64,000 bases of DNA, taken from Clostridium sp. Its GTDB lineage: Bacteria > Bacillota > Clostridia > Clostridiales > Clostridiaceae. The stretch covers positions 1 through 64,000 of the forward strand of contig JAHAIU010000001.1 in the NCBI GenBank assembly GCA_018372555.1, in the 5' to 3' direction. The notes beneath the pieces were generated by a model. It worked only from the letters and a program-made list of their open reading frames with translations. It was not told the DNA's origin and searched no databases. Shown here one piece after another: positions 9,173 through 18,374 of this stretch. Each line of letters opens with the position of its first letter. Within the stretch, counting starts at the first letter, position 1. Made by a program: the position numbers and the translations under genes.

Positions 9173-9330
9173 AGTTGCATAAAGCAACTCTATATTAATG
9201 AAAAATTAAGAATGAAAAATTTAGGATGTAATTCCTTCGAAATTACCAATAAAAAGACTTATTTTAAAAAACTCCGAAAGGAGTTTTTTTCATTAATTCT
9301 TGATTATTCATTCTTAATTATAAATGCGCC
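9173..9330 (+). repeat. Degenerate copy of the dispersed A/T repeat with terminator
   Basis: Directly after dapB there is a small hairpin (AGTTGC/GCAACT, 9173-9189), then repeat-like sequence (AATGAAAAATTAAGAATGA, GGATGTAATTCC) surrounding an intrinsic terminator AAAAAACTCC-GAAA-GGAGTTTTTTT at 9265-9290, then TTCATTCTTAATT. The terminator ends the dap operon. The flanking sequence belongs to the same family as 3338-3468, though more diverged and without clear terminal inverted repeats. Confidence 0.6.
9265..9290 (+). terminator. Terminator of asd-dapA-dapB
   Basis: A stem ACTCC/GGAGT extended by A and T tracts around a GAAA tetraloop ends in seven T residues; a textbook intrinsic terminator embedded in a repeat copy. 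Confidence 0.85.
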
Positions 9331-9391
9331 TTATATTTTTTCTTATTCTGTTTAAACTATATTGAAAGCATTTTATAAGGAGGAATATTTT

Positions 9392-9556
9392 ATGGCAAAG
9401 GATAGCCAAATAGATAATAAAAAAGCTAGAATGGAGAAATGTAATTATCAAACTCCATTAACAGAAGAAGGTCACAATCATAATCCTAATGCAAAACATA
9501 AATCAGTTAAAAGAGAAGGCTTTTCAAGTCAACATATAAATAAAGCTGGAAATTAA
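9392..9556 (+). CDS. Small conserved-type hydrophilic protein, 54 residues
   Basis: The start at 9392 has an AAGGAGGAATATTTT ribosome binding site at ideal spacing and a bidirectional terminator follows the stop, so this is very likely a real gene. The product is hydrophilic, rich in Lys, Asn and His, with one Cys, no signal peptide and no membrane segment. The central part reads HNHNPNAKHKSVKRE, which resembles HVNHNPQVESVKAAF in the 42-residue protein at 38471-38599. I do not recognise a family; a spore-associated or stress small protein is possible but unproven. Confidence 0.7.
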   Translation: MAKDSQIDNKKARMEKCNYQTPLTEEGHNHNPNAKHKSVKREGFSSQHINKAGN

Positions 9557-9560
9557 AAAA

Positions 9561-9583
9561 AGAAGAGTCTAAAGACTCTTCTA
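9561..9583. terminator. Bidirectional terminator
   Basis: AGAAGAGTCT-AA-AGACTCTTCT is a perfect inverted repeat with A7 before and T6 after, between the small gene and the convergent oppA. Confidence 0.9.
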
Positions 9584-9595
9584 ATTTTTTATATA

Positions 9596-11224
9596 TTATT
9601 TTTCAATATAAGCTTTATCAAAGAATACATGTCCTAAAGTAGAAACTCTAACACCCTTAACTTCTGGCTTAGCTGCCTTAACTTTAGTGTAGTAGTATAA
9701 TGGAATTATTGGCATATCTTCCATTAATATATCTTCTGCTTGTCTCATTAATTCCCATCTCTTAGCTTCATCACCTTCAGCTTTAGCTTGGTTAACTAAT
9801 GCATCATATTCAGCATTTGAATATCCAGCATCATTATTTCCACCGCCAGTTACCCATAAATCTAAGAATGTCATTGGATCAACATAATCTCCAGACCAAC
9901 CATGTCTAGCAATTTCATATTGCCCTTCTTGTCTAGTATTTAAGAATACCTTCCATTCTTGGTTAACTAACTCTACATTAACACCAATTTTAGCCCAGTC
10001 TTGTTGTATAGCTTGAGCTACTAACTTATGATCTCCCTCAGTATTGTACATAAATTCTAATGTAGGAAGTCCTTCTCCATTTGGATATCCAGCTTCAGCT
10101 AATAACTTCTTAGCCTCTTCTACATTAGCTTGATTTGCATCATAGTATTCCTTATCCGCAAAATCCTTACCTTCTTCATTTAAAATTCCCTTTGGTACAT
10201 AACTATATGCTGGTACTTGTCCAGATTTAGTAACATTTTCAACTATAGCTTTTCTATCTATTGAAATAGATAATGCTCTTCTAACCTTAGGATCATTTAA
10301 TACTTTCTTAACATCTTCAGGTAAAGTAGATTGTTTACCTACATTAAGTACTAACATATAAGTTGCAAGATTTGGATAAATAGTAACTAAACCTTCTTCT
10401 TGTCCAGAAGCTATTTCAGATGGTGGTACAGTATCAACCATATCAAAATCTCCAGCCTTTAATGAAGCATAAGCTGTATTTTGATCAGTAACTAATTTGA
10501 AAACAACACCTGGTAATTTAATTTCCTTAGCATTCCAGTATTCTTCGTTCTTTTCGAATACTAATTGATCTTTAATATCCCATTGAACTAACTTGAATGG
10601 TCCATTAGAAACATAAGTTGCTGGATCAAGAGCCCATCCTTCTGGATCAGCAGAAACTATGTCTTCTCTTAATGGCATATAAGTTGTAAATGCAGTAAGT
10701 TCCTTAAAGTAAGCTGTAGGAGATTCTAAAGTAACTTCTAAAGTATAATCATCAATAACTTTGATTCCAAGTTCATCTCTTGTAGCTTTACCTTCATTGA
10801 ACTTTTGACCATTTTTAATATAGAATAATTGATAAGCATATTCTGCTGCAGTTTCTTTTGTTAATGCTCTTACCCAAGAGTATTCAAAATCTTTTGCAGT
10901 AACGCCTTGTCCATCTGACCACTTAGCATCTTCTCTTAAGTGGAAAGTATATATTAATCCATCTGCAGATTCATCAACACTTTCAGCAACACCTGGTATT
11001 GCCTTTTCATTTTCATCTAATCTCATTAATCCTTCGAAAGCATTATCAATAATTGAACCTGCTCCAGAAGAAGTATTTAATGTAGGATCGATTGTTTCTG
11101 GGTCTTCTCCTAAGTTGTAGATTAAAGCATCAGAATTACTGCTTCCGCATCCAGCAAAAACAGACATTCCAAGTGCAAGTGTTAGTGCAACTGCACAAAT
11201 TTTTCTAAGCTTATTGCTTTTCAT
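9596..11224 (-). CDS. oppA: Oligopeptide ABC transporter, substrate-binding lipoprotein
   Basis: The 542-residue protein has a lipoprotein signal peptide with lipobox VFAGC, Cys26 being the predicted lipidated residue, followed by the SBP family 5 fold (DPETIDPTLNTSSGAG near the start, YVSNGPFKL in the middle, MPIIPLYYY near the end). It captures peptides outside the membrane for import by OppBCDF. It is the last gene of oppBCDFA, 55 bases after oppF, and is read into a bidirectional terminator. Confidence 0.95.
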   Translation of the reverse strand: MKSNKLRKICAVALTLALGMSVFAGCGSSNSDALIYNLGEDPETIDPTLNTSSGAGSIIDNAFEGLMRLDENEKAIPGVAESVDESADGLIYTFHLREDAKWSDGQGVTAKDFEYSWVRALTKETAAEYAYQLFYIKNGQKFNEGKATRDELGIKVIDDYTLEVTLESPTAYFKELTAFTTYMPLREDIVSADPEGWALDPATYVSNGPFKLVQWDIKDQLVFEKNEEYWNAKEIKLPGVVFKLVTDQNTAYASLKAGDFDMVDTVPPSEIASGQEEGLVTIYPNLATYMLVLNVGKQSTLPEDVKKVLNDPKVRRALSISIDRKAIVENVTKSGQVPAYSYVPKGILNEEGKDFADKEYYDANQANVEEAKKLLAEAGYPNGEGLPTLEFMYNTEGDHKLVAQAIQQDWAKIGVNVELVNQEWKVFLNTRQEGQYEIARHGWSGDYVDPMTFLDLWVTGGGNNDAGYSNAEYDALVNQAKAEGDEAKRWELMRQAEDILMEDMPIIPLYYYTKVKAAKPEVKGVRVSTLGHVFFDKAYIEK

Positions 11225-11279
11225 TGTTTTTCCCCCTTAAATTTATTATTTATAATAATCGCTTATGCAATAATTACCA

Positions 11280-12260
11280 TTATTTGAATAAATGACATGA
11301 TACGAAGTGTCCAGGTTCTACTTCTTTAAGTTCTGGATCTACTTCCCCACAAATAGGCATAGCATGTTTACATCTACCTTTAAATCTACATCCAGCTGGT
11401 GGATCTATAGGTGAAGGAATATCTCCTTCTAATACTATTCTTTTATTAGATTTAGCTACTTCAGGATCTGGTATTGGTACAGATGATAATAAAGCTTGAG
11501 TATATGGATGCTTTGGTTTTAAATAAACATCATCTGCTGGTCCTTTTTCTACCATTTTTCCTAAATACATAACTCCAATATGAGTTGAAATATGCTTAAC
11601 CATTGATAAATCGTGGGCTATAAAAAGATAAGTTAACCCAAACTCTTCTTGTAACTCTTCAAGCATATTAATAACTTGTGCTTGAATAGATACGTCTAAT
11701 GCTGATATAGGTTCATCACATACTATGAAATCAGGTTGTACTGCAAGAGCTCTTGCAATACCTATTCTTTGTCTTTGTCCACCTGAGAACTCATGTGCAT
11801 ATCTATTAATATGACTTCCATTTAATCCAACTCTATCTAAAAGATATCTAATTCTTTTATTTCTTTCTTCTCCCTTATATAAACCGTGGATATCGATAGC
11901 TTCACCTATAATATCACCAACAGTCATTCTAGGATTTAAAGATGCATATGGATCTTGGAATATCATTTGCATATTCTTTCTTAAAGAAACCATCTTCTTT
12001 TCACTAAACTTAGTTATATTTTCACCATTAAAAATAATTTCACCTGAAGTTGGTTCATATAACTTCAAAATAGTTCTACCAGTAGTAGTTTTACCACAAC
12101 CTGATTCTCCAACTAATCCTAAAGTTTCCCCTCTTCTAATAGTAAAAGATACATCATCAACTGCTTTTACAAAGCTTTTTTTAGCAAACATACCTTTATT
12201 TACAGGGAAGTACTTACAAAGATTTTTTACTTCTAATATTATATCTTTTTCTTTTTCCAT
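11280..12260 (-). CDS. oppF: Oligopeptide ABC transporter ATP-binding protein OppF
   Basis: The 326-residue ATPase has Walker A GESGCGKT (residues 51-58), the ABC signature [15 protein letters not shown], Walker [12 protein letters not shown] and the C-terminal oligopeptide-type extension with a cysteine cluster ([18 protein letters not shown]) that in the OPN family can hold an iron-sulfur cluster. It overlaps oppD by one base and energises peptide uptake with it. Confidence 0.95.
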   Translation of the reverse strand: MEKEKDIILEVKNLCKYFPVNKGMFAKKSFVKAVDDVSFTIRRGETLGLVGESGCGKTTTGRTILKLYEPTSGEIIFNGENITKFSEKKMVSLRKNMQMIFQDPYASLNPRMTVGDIIGEAIDIHGLYKGEERNKRIRYLLDRVGLNGSHINRYAHEFSGGQRQRIGIARALAVQPDFIVCDEPISALDVSIQAQVINMLEELQEEFGLTYLFIAHDLSMVKHISTHIGVMYLGKMVEKGPADDVYLKPKHPYTQALLSSVPIPDPEVAKSNKRIVLEGDIPSPIDPPAGCRFKGRCKHAMPICGEVDPELKEVEPGHFVSCHLFK

Positions 12261-13267
12261 TACTCTTCCCTCCTAATTGGTGATTCTACCTTTGGTGCAT
12301 TTTCATGACATAACCAACATGCAGCTCTATGCCCTTCTGAAATTTCAAATAAAGGTGGTTGTTTTTGTAAACAAATCTTCATTGCATATTTACATCTTGC
12401 TGCAAATGGACATCCAACTGGTGGTTTTAATAAATCTGGTGGTTGTCCTTCAATTGGTGTTAATTTTTCTTTTACTTCACTCTTTGGATTTGGAACACTA
12501 TTTAATAGTCCCCATGTGTATGGATGCTTTCCATTATAAAATATATCCTTATCTGAACCTTCTTCTACAATTATACCTCCATACATAACATTAATTCTTG
12601 TACAAAGGTCAGCAACTACTCCTAAATCGTGAGTAATTAATATAATAGATGTATTAATCTTATCTTTTAAATCTTTCATTAAATCTAAAATTTGTGCTTG
12701 AATCGTAACATCTAATGCTGTTGTAGGCTCATCTGCAATAATAAGCTTCGGCTCACATATTAAACTCATTGCTATCATAACTCTTTGTCTCATACCACCT
12801 GAAAATTCATGTGGAAATTGCTTAAGTCTACTTTCAGGGCTAGGAATACCTACCATATCAAGCATTTTTATTGCTAATTCATTAGCTTCTTTTTTAGATA
12901 TTTTTTTATGTTTAATTAAATGTTCAGTTAATTGATCTCCAACTGTAAATAAAGGATTTAAAGAAGTCATAGGGTCTTGGAAAATCATTGCCATTTCATT
13001 TCCTCTAATTTCTTGCATTTCCTTTTCTGTCGGATCACTAATATCTTGGCCATTAAATATAATTGCATCAGAATCTATTATAGCGTTATCTTGTAATAAT
13101 CTCATAATTGACATCATAGTTACAGACTTACCACAACCTGATTCTCCAACTATACCTAAAGCTTCTCCTTTATCAAGATGAAAAGATACACCTCTTACAG
13201 CTTGTACATCACCTATATGTGTTCTAAAGGAGGTTTTTAAGTTCTTAACTTCTAATAATTTACTCAT
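12260..13267 (-). CDS. oppD: Oligopeptide ABC transporter ATP-binding protein OppD
   Basis: The 335-residue ATPase has Walker A GESGCGKS (41-48), signature [15 protein letters not shown], Walker [13 protein letters not shown] and the OppD-type C-terminus with [18 protein letters not shown]. It pairs with OppF as the nucleotide-binding heterodimer. It starts 12 bases after oppC ends. Confidence 0.95.
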   Translation of the reverse strand: MSKLLEVKNLKTSFRTHIGDVQAVRGVSFHLDKGEALGIVGESGCGKSVTMMSIMRLLQDNAIIDSDAIIFNGQDISDPTEKEMQEIRGNEMAMIFQDPMTSLNPLFTVGDQLTEHLIKHKKISKKEANELAIKMLDMVGIPSPESRLKQFPHEFSGGMRQRVMIAMSLICEPKLIIADEPTTALDVTIQAQILDLMKDLKDKINTSIILITHDLGVVADLCTRINVMYGGIIVEEGSDKDIFYNGKHPYTWGLLNSVPNPKSEVKEKLTPIEGQPPDLLKPPVGCPFAARCKYAMKICLQKQPPLFEISEGHRAACWLCHENAPKVESPIRREE

Positions 13268-13279
13268 TTGTCCTTCCTC

Positions 13280-14239
13280 CTATCTCTTATTCTTAGGATC
13301 TAAAGCTTCAGTTAAGCCATCCCCAAATAGGTTAAATGCTAATATAATTAAACAAATTGCTCCTGCTGGGAATAGTAATTGATAAGCTGCTGTACTTAAT
13401 AATCCGCTAGCATCATTTGCTAAAGTACCTAATGAAGCAAGTGGTGCATTAATACCTAAACCTATAAAACTTAAGAAAGCTTCTGTAAATATAGCTTGAG
13501 GTACAAATAAAGTTAAAGTAACTAATATTGAACCCATACAGTTTGGTATTAAATGTCTAAATAAAATTCTAGTCTTAGATGCTCCAAGAGTCTTGGCTGC
13601 AAGAACGAACTCTTGTTGCTTTAATTGAAGGATATCCCCTCTTACTATTCTAGCCATACCAACCCAATAAGAAATTGCCATTGCTATTATAATAGTTGTA
13701 AGTCCTGTAGATCCTTCTTTCTTAAATGTAGCCATTAATATAATTACATATATTTGAGTTGGAATAGAGTAAAGTACATCTACTATTCTCATCATAATAT
13801 TATCTACTTTTCCACCAAAGAATCCTGCAATTCCTCCATATAAAACTCCTATTACTAAGTTAATAGCAGCTGCAGATATAGCAATTATTAGAGAATATCT
13901 TGCACCATACATAGTTCTTACAAATAAATCTCTACCTAAGTTATCAGTACCAAACCAATGCTGTGCATTAGGTCTTATATCAGTCCCTTGCAGATTTGTA
14001 TCATAATATGTATATCCCATTATTTTTTCCATTAAAATTGGTCCTAAAAATGCAAAGATAACTATAATGATAATCATAATTAAAGAAACCAGTGCTACTT
14101 TATTTCCTTTAAGTCTTCTCCATGCATCAGCCCAATAACCAACACTTGGTCTAACTATTTGATCAAACTTCTTTTCCTCATCACTTAAAGGAGTAAATAA
14201 TTCTTTATCTAAATCCAAATCAACTTTTAAGTTTTCCAT
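13280..14239 (-). CDS. oppC: Oligopeptide ABC transporter permease OppC
   Basis: The product of about 319 residues has an N-terminal membrane span after a cytoplasmic lead, the OppC-specific periplasmic-like loop (AQHWFGTDNLGRDLFVR) and the permease core with the EAA-type loop EFVLAAKTLGASKTRILFRHLIPN. I prefer the ATG at 14239 because GGGGGGTAAAGAA lies at ribosome-binding distance; the ATG at 14254, which overlaps the oppB stop, precedes that site. Confidence 0.93.
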   Translation of the reverse strand: MENLKVDLDLDKELFTPLSDEEKKFDQIVRPSVGYWADAWRRLKGNKVALVSLIMIIIIVIFAFLGPILMEKIMGYTYYDTNLQGTDIRPNAQHWFGTDNLGRDLFVRTMYGARYSLIIAISAAAINLVIGVLYGGIAGFFGGKVDNIMMRIVDVLYSIPTQIYVIILMATFKKEGSTGLTTIIIAMAISYWVGMARIVRGDILQLKQQEFVLAAKTLGASKTRILFRHLIPNCMGSILVTLTLFVPQAIFTEAFLSFIGLGINAPLASLGTLANDASGLLSTAAYQLLFPAGAICLIILAFNLFGDGLTEALDPKNKR

Positions 14240-14253
14240 TTCTTTACCCCCCA

Positions 14254-15174
14254 TTAACCTTCTAGCTTAATTCTTGGGTCAATTAGTACATATACTATAT
14301 CAACTAATAAGTTACATACTACTATTAATGTACAGTAGAATGCAGTAACCCCTAATAATGATGTGTAATCTCTATTAGTAATAGATAAAGTAAATTCATT
14401 TCCAAGTCCAGGAATTGCGAATATCTTTTCTACTACAAATGAACCTGTTAATACTCCTGCTACTAAAGGTCCTAAATATGTTACTACTGGAATAAGTGAA
14501 TTTCTTAAAGCATGTTTAAATACTACTGTTCTTCCACTTAACCCCTTAGCTTTTGCTGTTCTAATATAATCTGACTTTAATACGTCAATTAATTTACTTC
14601 TTGTAAGTCTTGTTATAAATGCCATTGAACTTCCTGACAGAGCAATAACTGGCATTATATAATTAGTAGGCTTACTAAGACCTGTTGCTGGTAGGAATCC
14701 TTTCATCTGATATGTAAATATAAATATCAGGAAGGTACCCATAACAAAACTAGGAATGGTTATTCCTATGGTTGAAAGTATCATACACACTCGGTCCGGC
14801 CATTTATCGGCTTTTAATGCTGCTATAATACCTAAAGCAACACCAACTACAACTGAGAAAATTATTGATACAACACCTACTTTAGCTGAGTTTGGGAAAC
14901 TTTTTTCAATTGTTGTTAATACATCTCTACCTTTATATTTCATTGATTTACCAAAGTCACCTTTTAATAAATTGCTCATATAAATTGTATATTGTTCACC
15001 AACAGGCTTGTCCAGCCCATATTTTTCATTTAATTGTGCTTTCATTTCAGGTGTGATTTTTTCTCCATCAAATGGACCACCTGGCATCATTCTAACTAGA
15101 AAGAAAACTATTGTAACTACTGCCCAAATAGTGATTAAACTAGTTAAAAGTCTCTTTCCTATATACTTTACCAT
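14254..15174 (-). CDS. oppB: Oligopeptide ABC transporter permease OppB
   Basis: The 306-residue integral membrane protein begins MVKYIGKRLLTSLITIWAVV, the typical OppB/DppB first helix, and carries the EAA loop SDYIRTAKAKGLSGRTVVFKHALRN. It forms the translocation channel with OppC. It is the first gene of the operon; GGGGG lies ten bases before the ATG. Confidence 0.95.
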   Translation of the reverse strand: MVKYIGKRLLTSLITIWAVVTIVFFLVRMMPGGPFDGEKITPEMKAQLNEKYGLDKPVGEQYTIYMSNLLKGDFGKSMKYKGRDVLTTIEKSFPNSAKVGVVSIIFSVVVGVALGIIAALKADKWPDRVCMILSTIGITIPSFVMGTFLIFIFTYQMKGFLPATGLSKPTNYIMPVIALSGSSMAFITRLTRSKLIDVLKSDYIRTAKAKGLSGRTVVFKHALRNSLIPVVTYLGPLVAGVLTGSFVVEKIFAIPGLGNEFTLSITNRDYTSLLGVTAFYCTLIVVCNLLVDIVYVLIDPRIKLEG

Positions 15175-15229
15175 TTGTTTTCAACCCCCATTCATAATTC
15201 TACAGCATTCAACTTTGTAGATATTAATA

Positions 15230-15257
15230 ATTATATTATATAATTTAAATTTGTCAA
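15230..15257 (-). promoter_or_regulatory. Promoter of oppBCDFA
   Basis: On the reverse strand TTGACA (15252-15257), a 16-base spacer and TATAAT (15230-15235) lie about 55 bases before oppB. Confidence 0.75.
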
Positions 15258-15766
15258 TTAACATTTTAATTTTATATTGATTATTTTATCAATATATCAA
15301 AATAGATAATCTTTTTTTTCAAATTCATAAATACAATATCTCCATTTTGGTAAACGCTTACAATCGCATTTTTACTTAATTTATGCAAGTATAATTATTA
15401 ATCCTTCATTTTTCTAATTATTATTAAATTGTTAATTTTTTAATTCTTTTTATTTGCTTGCATCGGCATTCTCTCGTACAATTTGTATAATTTGTCCATT
15501 TCTTGCGTACATATTTCTTTAACATTTTCATTGAAATATTAAATCAACTAGAATAATTATAAAAAAAGTATAATCAATATAAACTATATATACATTGTTT
15601 TTTATTAGTTTTAAATTTAATTACAGTTTTTAACTTTTATATGTAATATTAAAAGTTTACTAAGTTATACAACAAAATTAAAACAGGCCACTTCTCAATG
15701 CAGCCTATTTCATTTATCTTTAAACTACTCGTAAACTATTTAAAATATAATATAGCTTATTTCAAG
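15258..15766. other. AT-rich intergenic region between opp operon and aminotransferase
   Basis: About 500 bases without a supported gene. Apart from the cre-like site at 15349-15362 I see only a weak hairpin (AGGC/GCCT with interior mismatches at about 15685-15708) that could end the aminotransferase transcript, and long A/T runs. No small ORF with a ribosome binding site was found. Confidence 0.6.
15349..15362 (-). promoter_or_regulatory. Candidate CcpA cre-like site upstream of opp
   Basis: The reverse strand reads TGTAAGCGTTTACC, matching the Gram-positive catabolite-responsive element consensus at 13 of 14 positions. It lies about 90 bases upstream of the opp -35 box, a position that in Bacillus is more often associated with activation than roadblock repression. 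Assigned by eye; a chance match in AT-rich DNA cannot be excluded. Confidence 0.4.
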
Positions 15767-16903
15767 TTAATGTAACTCATTTATAAATAACTCAATAGAA
15801 TCTAAAGCTTCTTTAAGTTCTTCTGTTGAATAGCAATAAGATATCCTTATATATCCTTCTCCACCATATCCAAAAGCATCTCCTGGAACGCAAGCCACTT
15901 TCTTTTCTTTTAGAAGCCTTAAACAAAACTCTTCAGATGTTAGATTAAATCTCTTTATAGAAGGAAATATATAAAAAGCTCCTTTTGGTGAAATAAAATC
16001 TAAATTCATAGCTTTAAGCCTTTTTTCCACATACTCTTTCCTTAATATAAATTCCTTCTTCATTATATCTACATTGTAAAGCCCACTTTTAAGACCTTCT
16101 ATAACACCAAATTGCGCTATAGAATTAGCACAGGACACACAGTATTGATGAACTTTAGTTATCTCATCTATAATTTTATAATTAGCAGCTATAAATCCTA
16201 ATCTAATTCCAGTTGCAGAAAACATTTTAGAAAAACTTCCTACATATATAATACTGTCTTTCACCTCTTCATTCATTGCAATACTATAATACTCTTCATA
16301 TGAAAATGCTTCATATACCTCATCTGTTATTACTAGTAAATTATATTTTTTTATAAGATCAATTAACTTACAGTAATCATTATAATTTAAAATAGCACCA
16401 GTAGGATTAGATGGATATGATAAAATCATATATTTAATATCATCTTTAATAATTAAACCCTCTAATTCTTTTATGTTAATAGTGAAATCTTCATTTAGTT
16501 TATAATATACTACTACTCCACCTAAAATTTTAACTATATTCTCATATGCAGGATATCCTGGAGTAGGTATTAATACCTTATCTCCTTTGTTAATAACTGA
16601 AGCTATTGATGAAAATAACCCTTCACTTCCACCTACCGTTATGCATATTTCCTCTTTACTATAATTGATATTTTTAGATTTTAAATAAATACTTACTTCT
16701 TGTCGTAACTCTAAAACTCCTAAGTTATCAGTATATATTGTTTTATCTTCTTCTATAGCCTTTATCATGCCTAATTTTATTTCTTTTGGCATTTCAAAAT
16801 CTGGTTGACCTAAGGTAAGTGATATTGCCCCCGGAACTTCCTTTACCTTATTAAAAAACCTTCTTATACCAGATATTTGAACATCATCTAACTTATAATT
16901 CAT
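15767..16903 (-). CDS. PLP-dependent class I/II aminotransferase, PatA-like
   Basis: The 378-residue protein is a fold-type I aminotransferase: SYPSNPTGA (Asn166), TDEVYEAF (Asp194, Tyr197), the PLP lysine Lys226 in GSFSKMFSATGIRLGF, and a C-terminal arginine in EGYIRISYCYS. Its relatives include N-acetyl-LL-diaminopimelate aminotransferase (PatA). Because dapH lies divergently 700 bases away and the acetyl pathway needs exactly this enzyme, that role is plausible, but substrate specificity cannot be read from the sequence. It follows cobO by 15 bases with an AGGGG site, so the two form an operon. Confidence 0.8.
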   Translation of the reverse strand: MNYKLDDVQISGIRRFFNKVKEVPGAISLTLGQPDFEMPKEIKLGMIKAIEEDKTIYTDNLGVLELRQEVSIYLKSKNINYSKEEICITVGGSEGLFSSIASVINKGDKVLIPTPGYPAYENIVKILGGVVVYYKLNEDFTINIKELEGLIIKDDIKYMILSYPSNPTGAILNYNDYCKLIDLIKKYNLLVITDEVYEAFSYEEYYSIAMNEEVKDSIIYVGSFSKMFSATGIRLGFIAANYKIIDEITKVHQYCVSCANSIAQFGVIEGLKSGLYNVDIMKKEFILRKEYVEKRLKAMNLDFISPKGAFYIFPSIKRFNLTSEEFCLRLLKEKKVACVPGDAFGYGGEGYIRISYCYSTEELKEALDSIELFINELH

Positions 16904-16918
16904 ATATTAGCCCCTAAC

Positions 16919-17455
16919 TTAATATTCAATACCCTTTCTTGCATCTATTCCCTCTTCAAAATAATGCTTTATAGGTTTCATTTCTGTTACTAAATTCGCT
17001 TTCTCTATTATTTCCTTTGGAACATTTCTTCCAGTCATAATAATCTCCATATTTTTAGGTTTATTATTTATAATATATAAAACCTCATCTACAGTTAAAA
17101 AGTTATTAGAAAGTACTGCCATAACCTCATCAATAATTAAAACATCACATTTATTATTTTTAATTACATCTAAAATAAAATTATATCCATCTCTTATTTC
17201 TAACTTTAACTCCTCAAGCTCTTGTTCATTTAAATTCCAAGTAAAGTCCTTTGGTTTTTCAAATCTAAAGATTTTAAAGTTTTCCCCTAGCTCCATGACA
17301 GTTTTAAGTTCTCCTGTTTCTCCTCCCTTTAAAAATTGTAGCATAAAAACTTTTAAGCCATTACCATAGGATCTTATTCCTTGCCCAATAGCAGCTGTAG
17401 TCTTCCCCTTTCCATTTCCAGTATATATTTGAACTAACCCTTGTTCTAACTTCAT
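16919..17455 (-). CDS. cobO: Cob(I)yrinic acid a,c-diamide adenosyltransferase
   Basis: The 178-residue protein matches CobO/BtuR: IYTGNGKGKTTAAIGQGIRS with P-loop residues 13-20, FLKGGETGEL, and LIIDEVMAVL as Walker B-like segment. It transfers adenosine from ATP to Co(I) corrinoids, making adenosylcobalamin precursors. Length is typical. No other cobalamin genes are in the window, so it may serve salvage. An AAAGGAGAATGAAAT site precedes the ATG. Confidence 0.92.
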   Translation of the reverse strand: MKLEQGLVQIYTGNGKGKTTAAIGQGIRSYGNGLKVFMLQFLKGGETGELKTVMELGENFKIFRFEKPKDFTWNLNEQELEELKLEIRDGYNFILDVIKNNKCDVLIIDEVMAVLSNNFLTVDEVLYIINNKPKNMEIIMTGRNVPKEIIEKANLVTEMKPIKHYFEEGIDARKGIEY

Positions 17456-17543
17456 ATTTCATTCTCCTTTTTTAAGTTATTTTACCATTTAATATATTAC
17501 TTATTAAATTTTTCTATTTTTAATACTTTTTCTTCCAATCGTA

Positions 17544-17572
17544 TTGATATCATTTTAATATATTGATATAAT
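17544..17572 (+). promoter_or_regulatory. Promoter of dapH
   Basis: TTGATA (17544-17549), a 17-base spacer and TATAAT (17567-17572) lie 36 bases before the dapH start codon. Confidence 0.75.
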
Positions 17573-17608
17573 CTTTTCAACTTAAGTTTATAGTGGGGAG
17601 GAAAACAA

Positions 17609-18322
17609 ATGACTTATAACGACTTAACTGATCCATACGAAATAGCAAAATTTATAAAAGATTCAAAAAAGGCTACACCTATTAGGGCATATATTAACGG
17701 AGATTTAAGCAATTCAAAGTTTGATGACTTAGAATGGTATGGTAGTAATAATTTTTATGTTATTTTTGGAGAAGCACCATTGGTAATAAGCTTTATAGAA
17801 AAAAATTTAACTTTAATAAATCATTATAGAATTGAAAATGATAGAAGGAATTCTGCTATTCCAATGCTTAATTTAGTAAACATTGATGCAAGAATAGAGC
17901 CTGGTGCTATAATTAGAGATAGAGTTAAAATCGATAAAAATGCTGTTATTATGATGGGAGCTGTTATTAATATAGGTTCTAAAATAGGTGAAGGTACTAT
18001 GATAGATATGAATGCTGTTATTGGTGCTAGGGCTATTATTGGTAAAAGGTCTCATATTGGTGCTGGTGCAGTAGTAGCTGGGGTTTTAGAACCACCTAGC
18101 AAGTCTCCATGTGAAATAGGAGATGATGTCTTAATAGGAGCTAATGCAGTTATATTAGAAGGAATCAAGGTCGGCAATGGATCTGTAATAGCTGCTGGAT
18201 CTGTAGTAGTAAAAGATGTTCCATCTGGTGTAGTAGTTGCAGGAAGTCCAGCTAAGATAGTAAAATCTGTTGATGAGCAAACTAAGGATAAAACTAAAAT
18301 ATTAGATGATTTAAGAAAATAG
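17609..18322 (+). CDS. dapH: 2,3,4,5-tetrahydropyridine-2,6-dicarboxylate N-acetyltransferase
   Basis: The 237-residue protein has an N-terminal alpha/beta part ([21 protein letters not shown]) followed by a left-handed beta-helix of hexapeptide repeats ([20 protein letters not shown] onward) and the [17 protein letters not shown] segment characteristic of the acetylating enzyme DapH (B. subtilis YkuQ type) rather than the succinylating DapD. It acetylates tetrahydrodipicolinate in the DAP pathway. GTGGGGAGGAAAACAA precedes the ATG; a terminator follows. Confidence 0.93.
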   Translation: MTYNDLTDPYEIAKFIKDSKKATPIRAYINGDLSNSKFDDLEWYGSNNFYVIFGEAPLVISFIEKNLTLINHYRIENDRRNSAIPMLNLVNIDARIEPGAIIRDRVKIDKNAVIMMGAVINIGSKIGEGTMIDMNAVIGARAIIGKRSHIGAGAVVAGVLEPPSKSPCEIGDDVLIGANAVILEGIKVGNGSVIAAGSVVVKDVPSGVVVAGSPAKIVKSVDEQTKDKTKILDDLRK

Positions 18323-18340
18323 CTACATAGCAGTTAAAAT

Positions 18341-18374
18341 AAAAGGTGAAAAGCATTTAGCTTTTCACCTTTTA
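18341..18374. terminator. Bidirectional terminator
   Basis: AAAAGGTGAAAAGC, a short loop and CTTTTCACCTTTT form a long stem with A and T flanks between dapH and the convergent SSB-like gene. Confidence 0.9.

Noticed and set aside
9143..9355. Open frame of 70 codons after dapB on the + strand
   Set aside because: It starts inside dapB in another frame, has no ribosome binding site and runs through a repeat and a terminator hairpin.
14756..15220. Two forward-strand open frames antisense to oppB
   Set aside because: They lie opposite a well-conserved gene, have no ribosome binding sites and no recognisable product.
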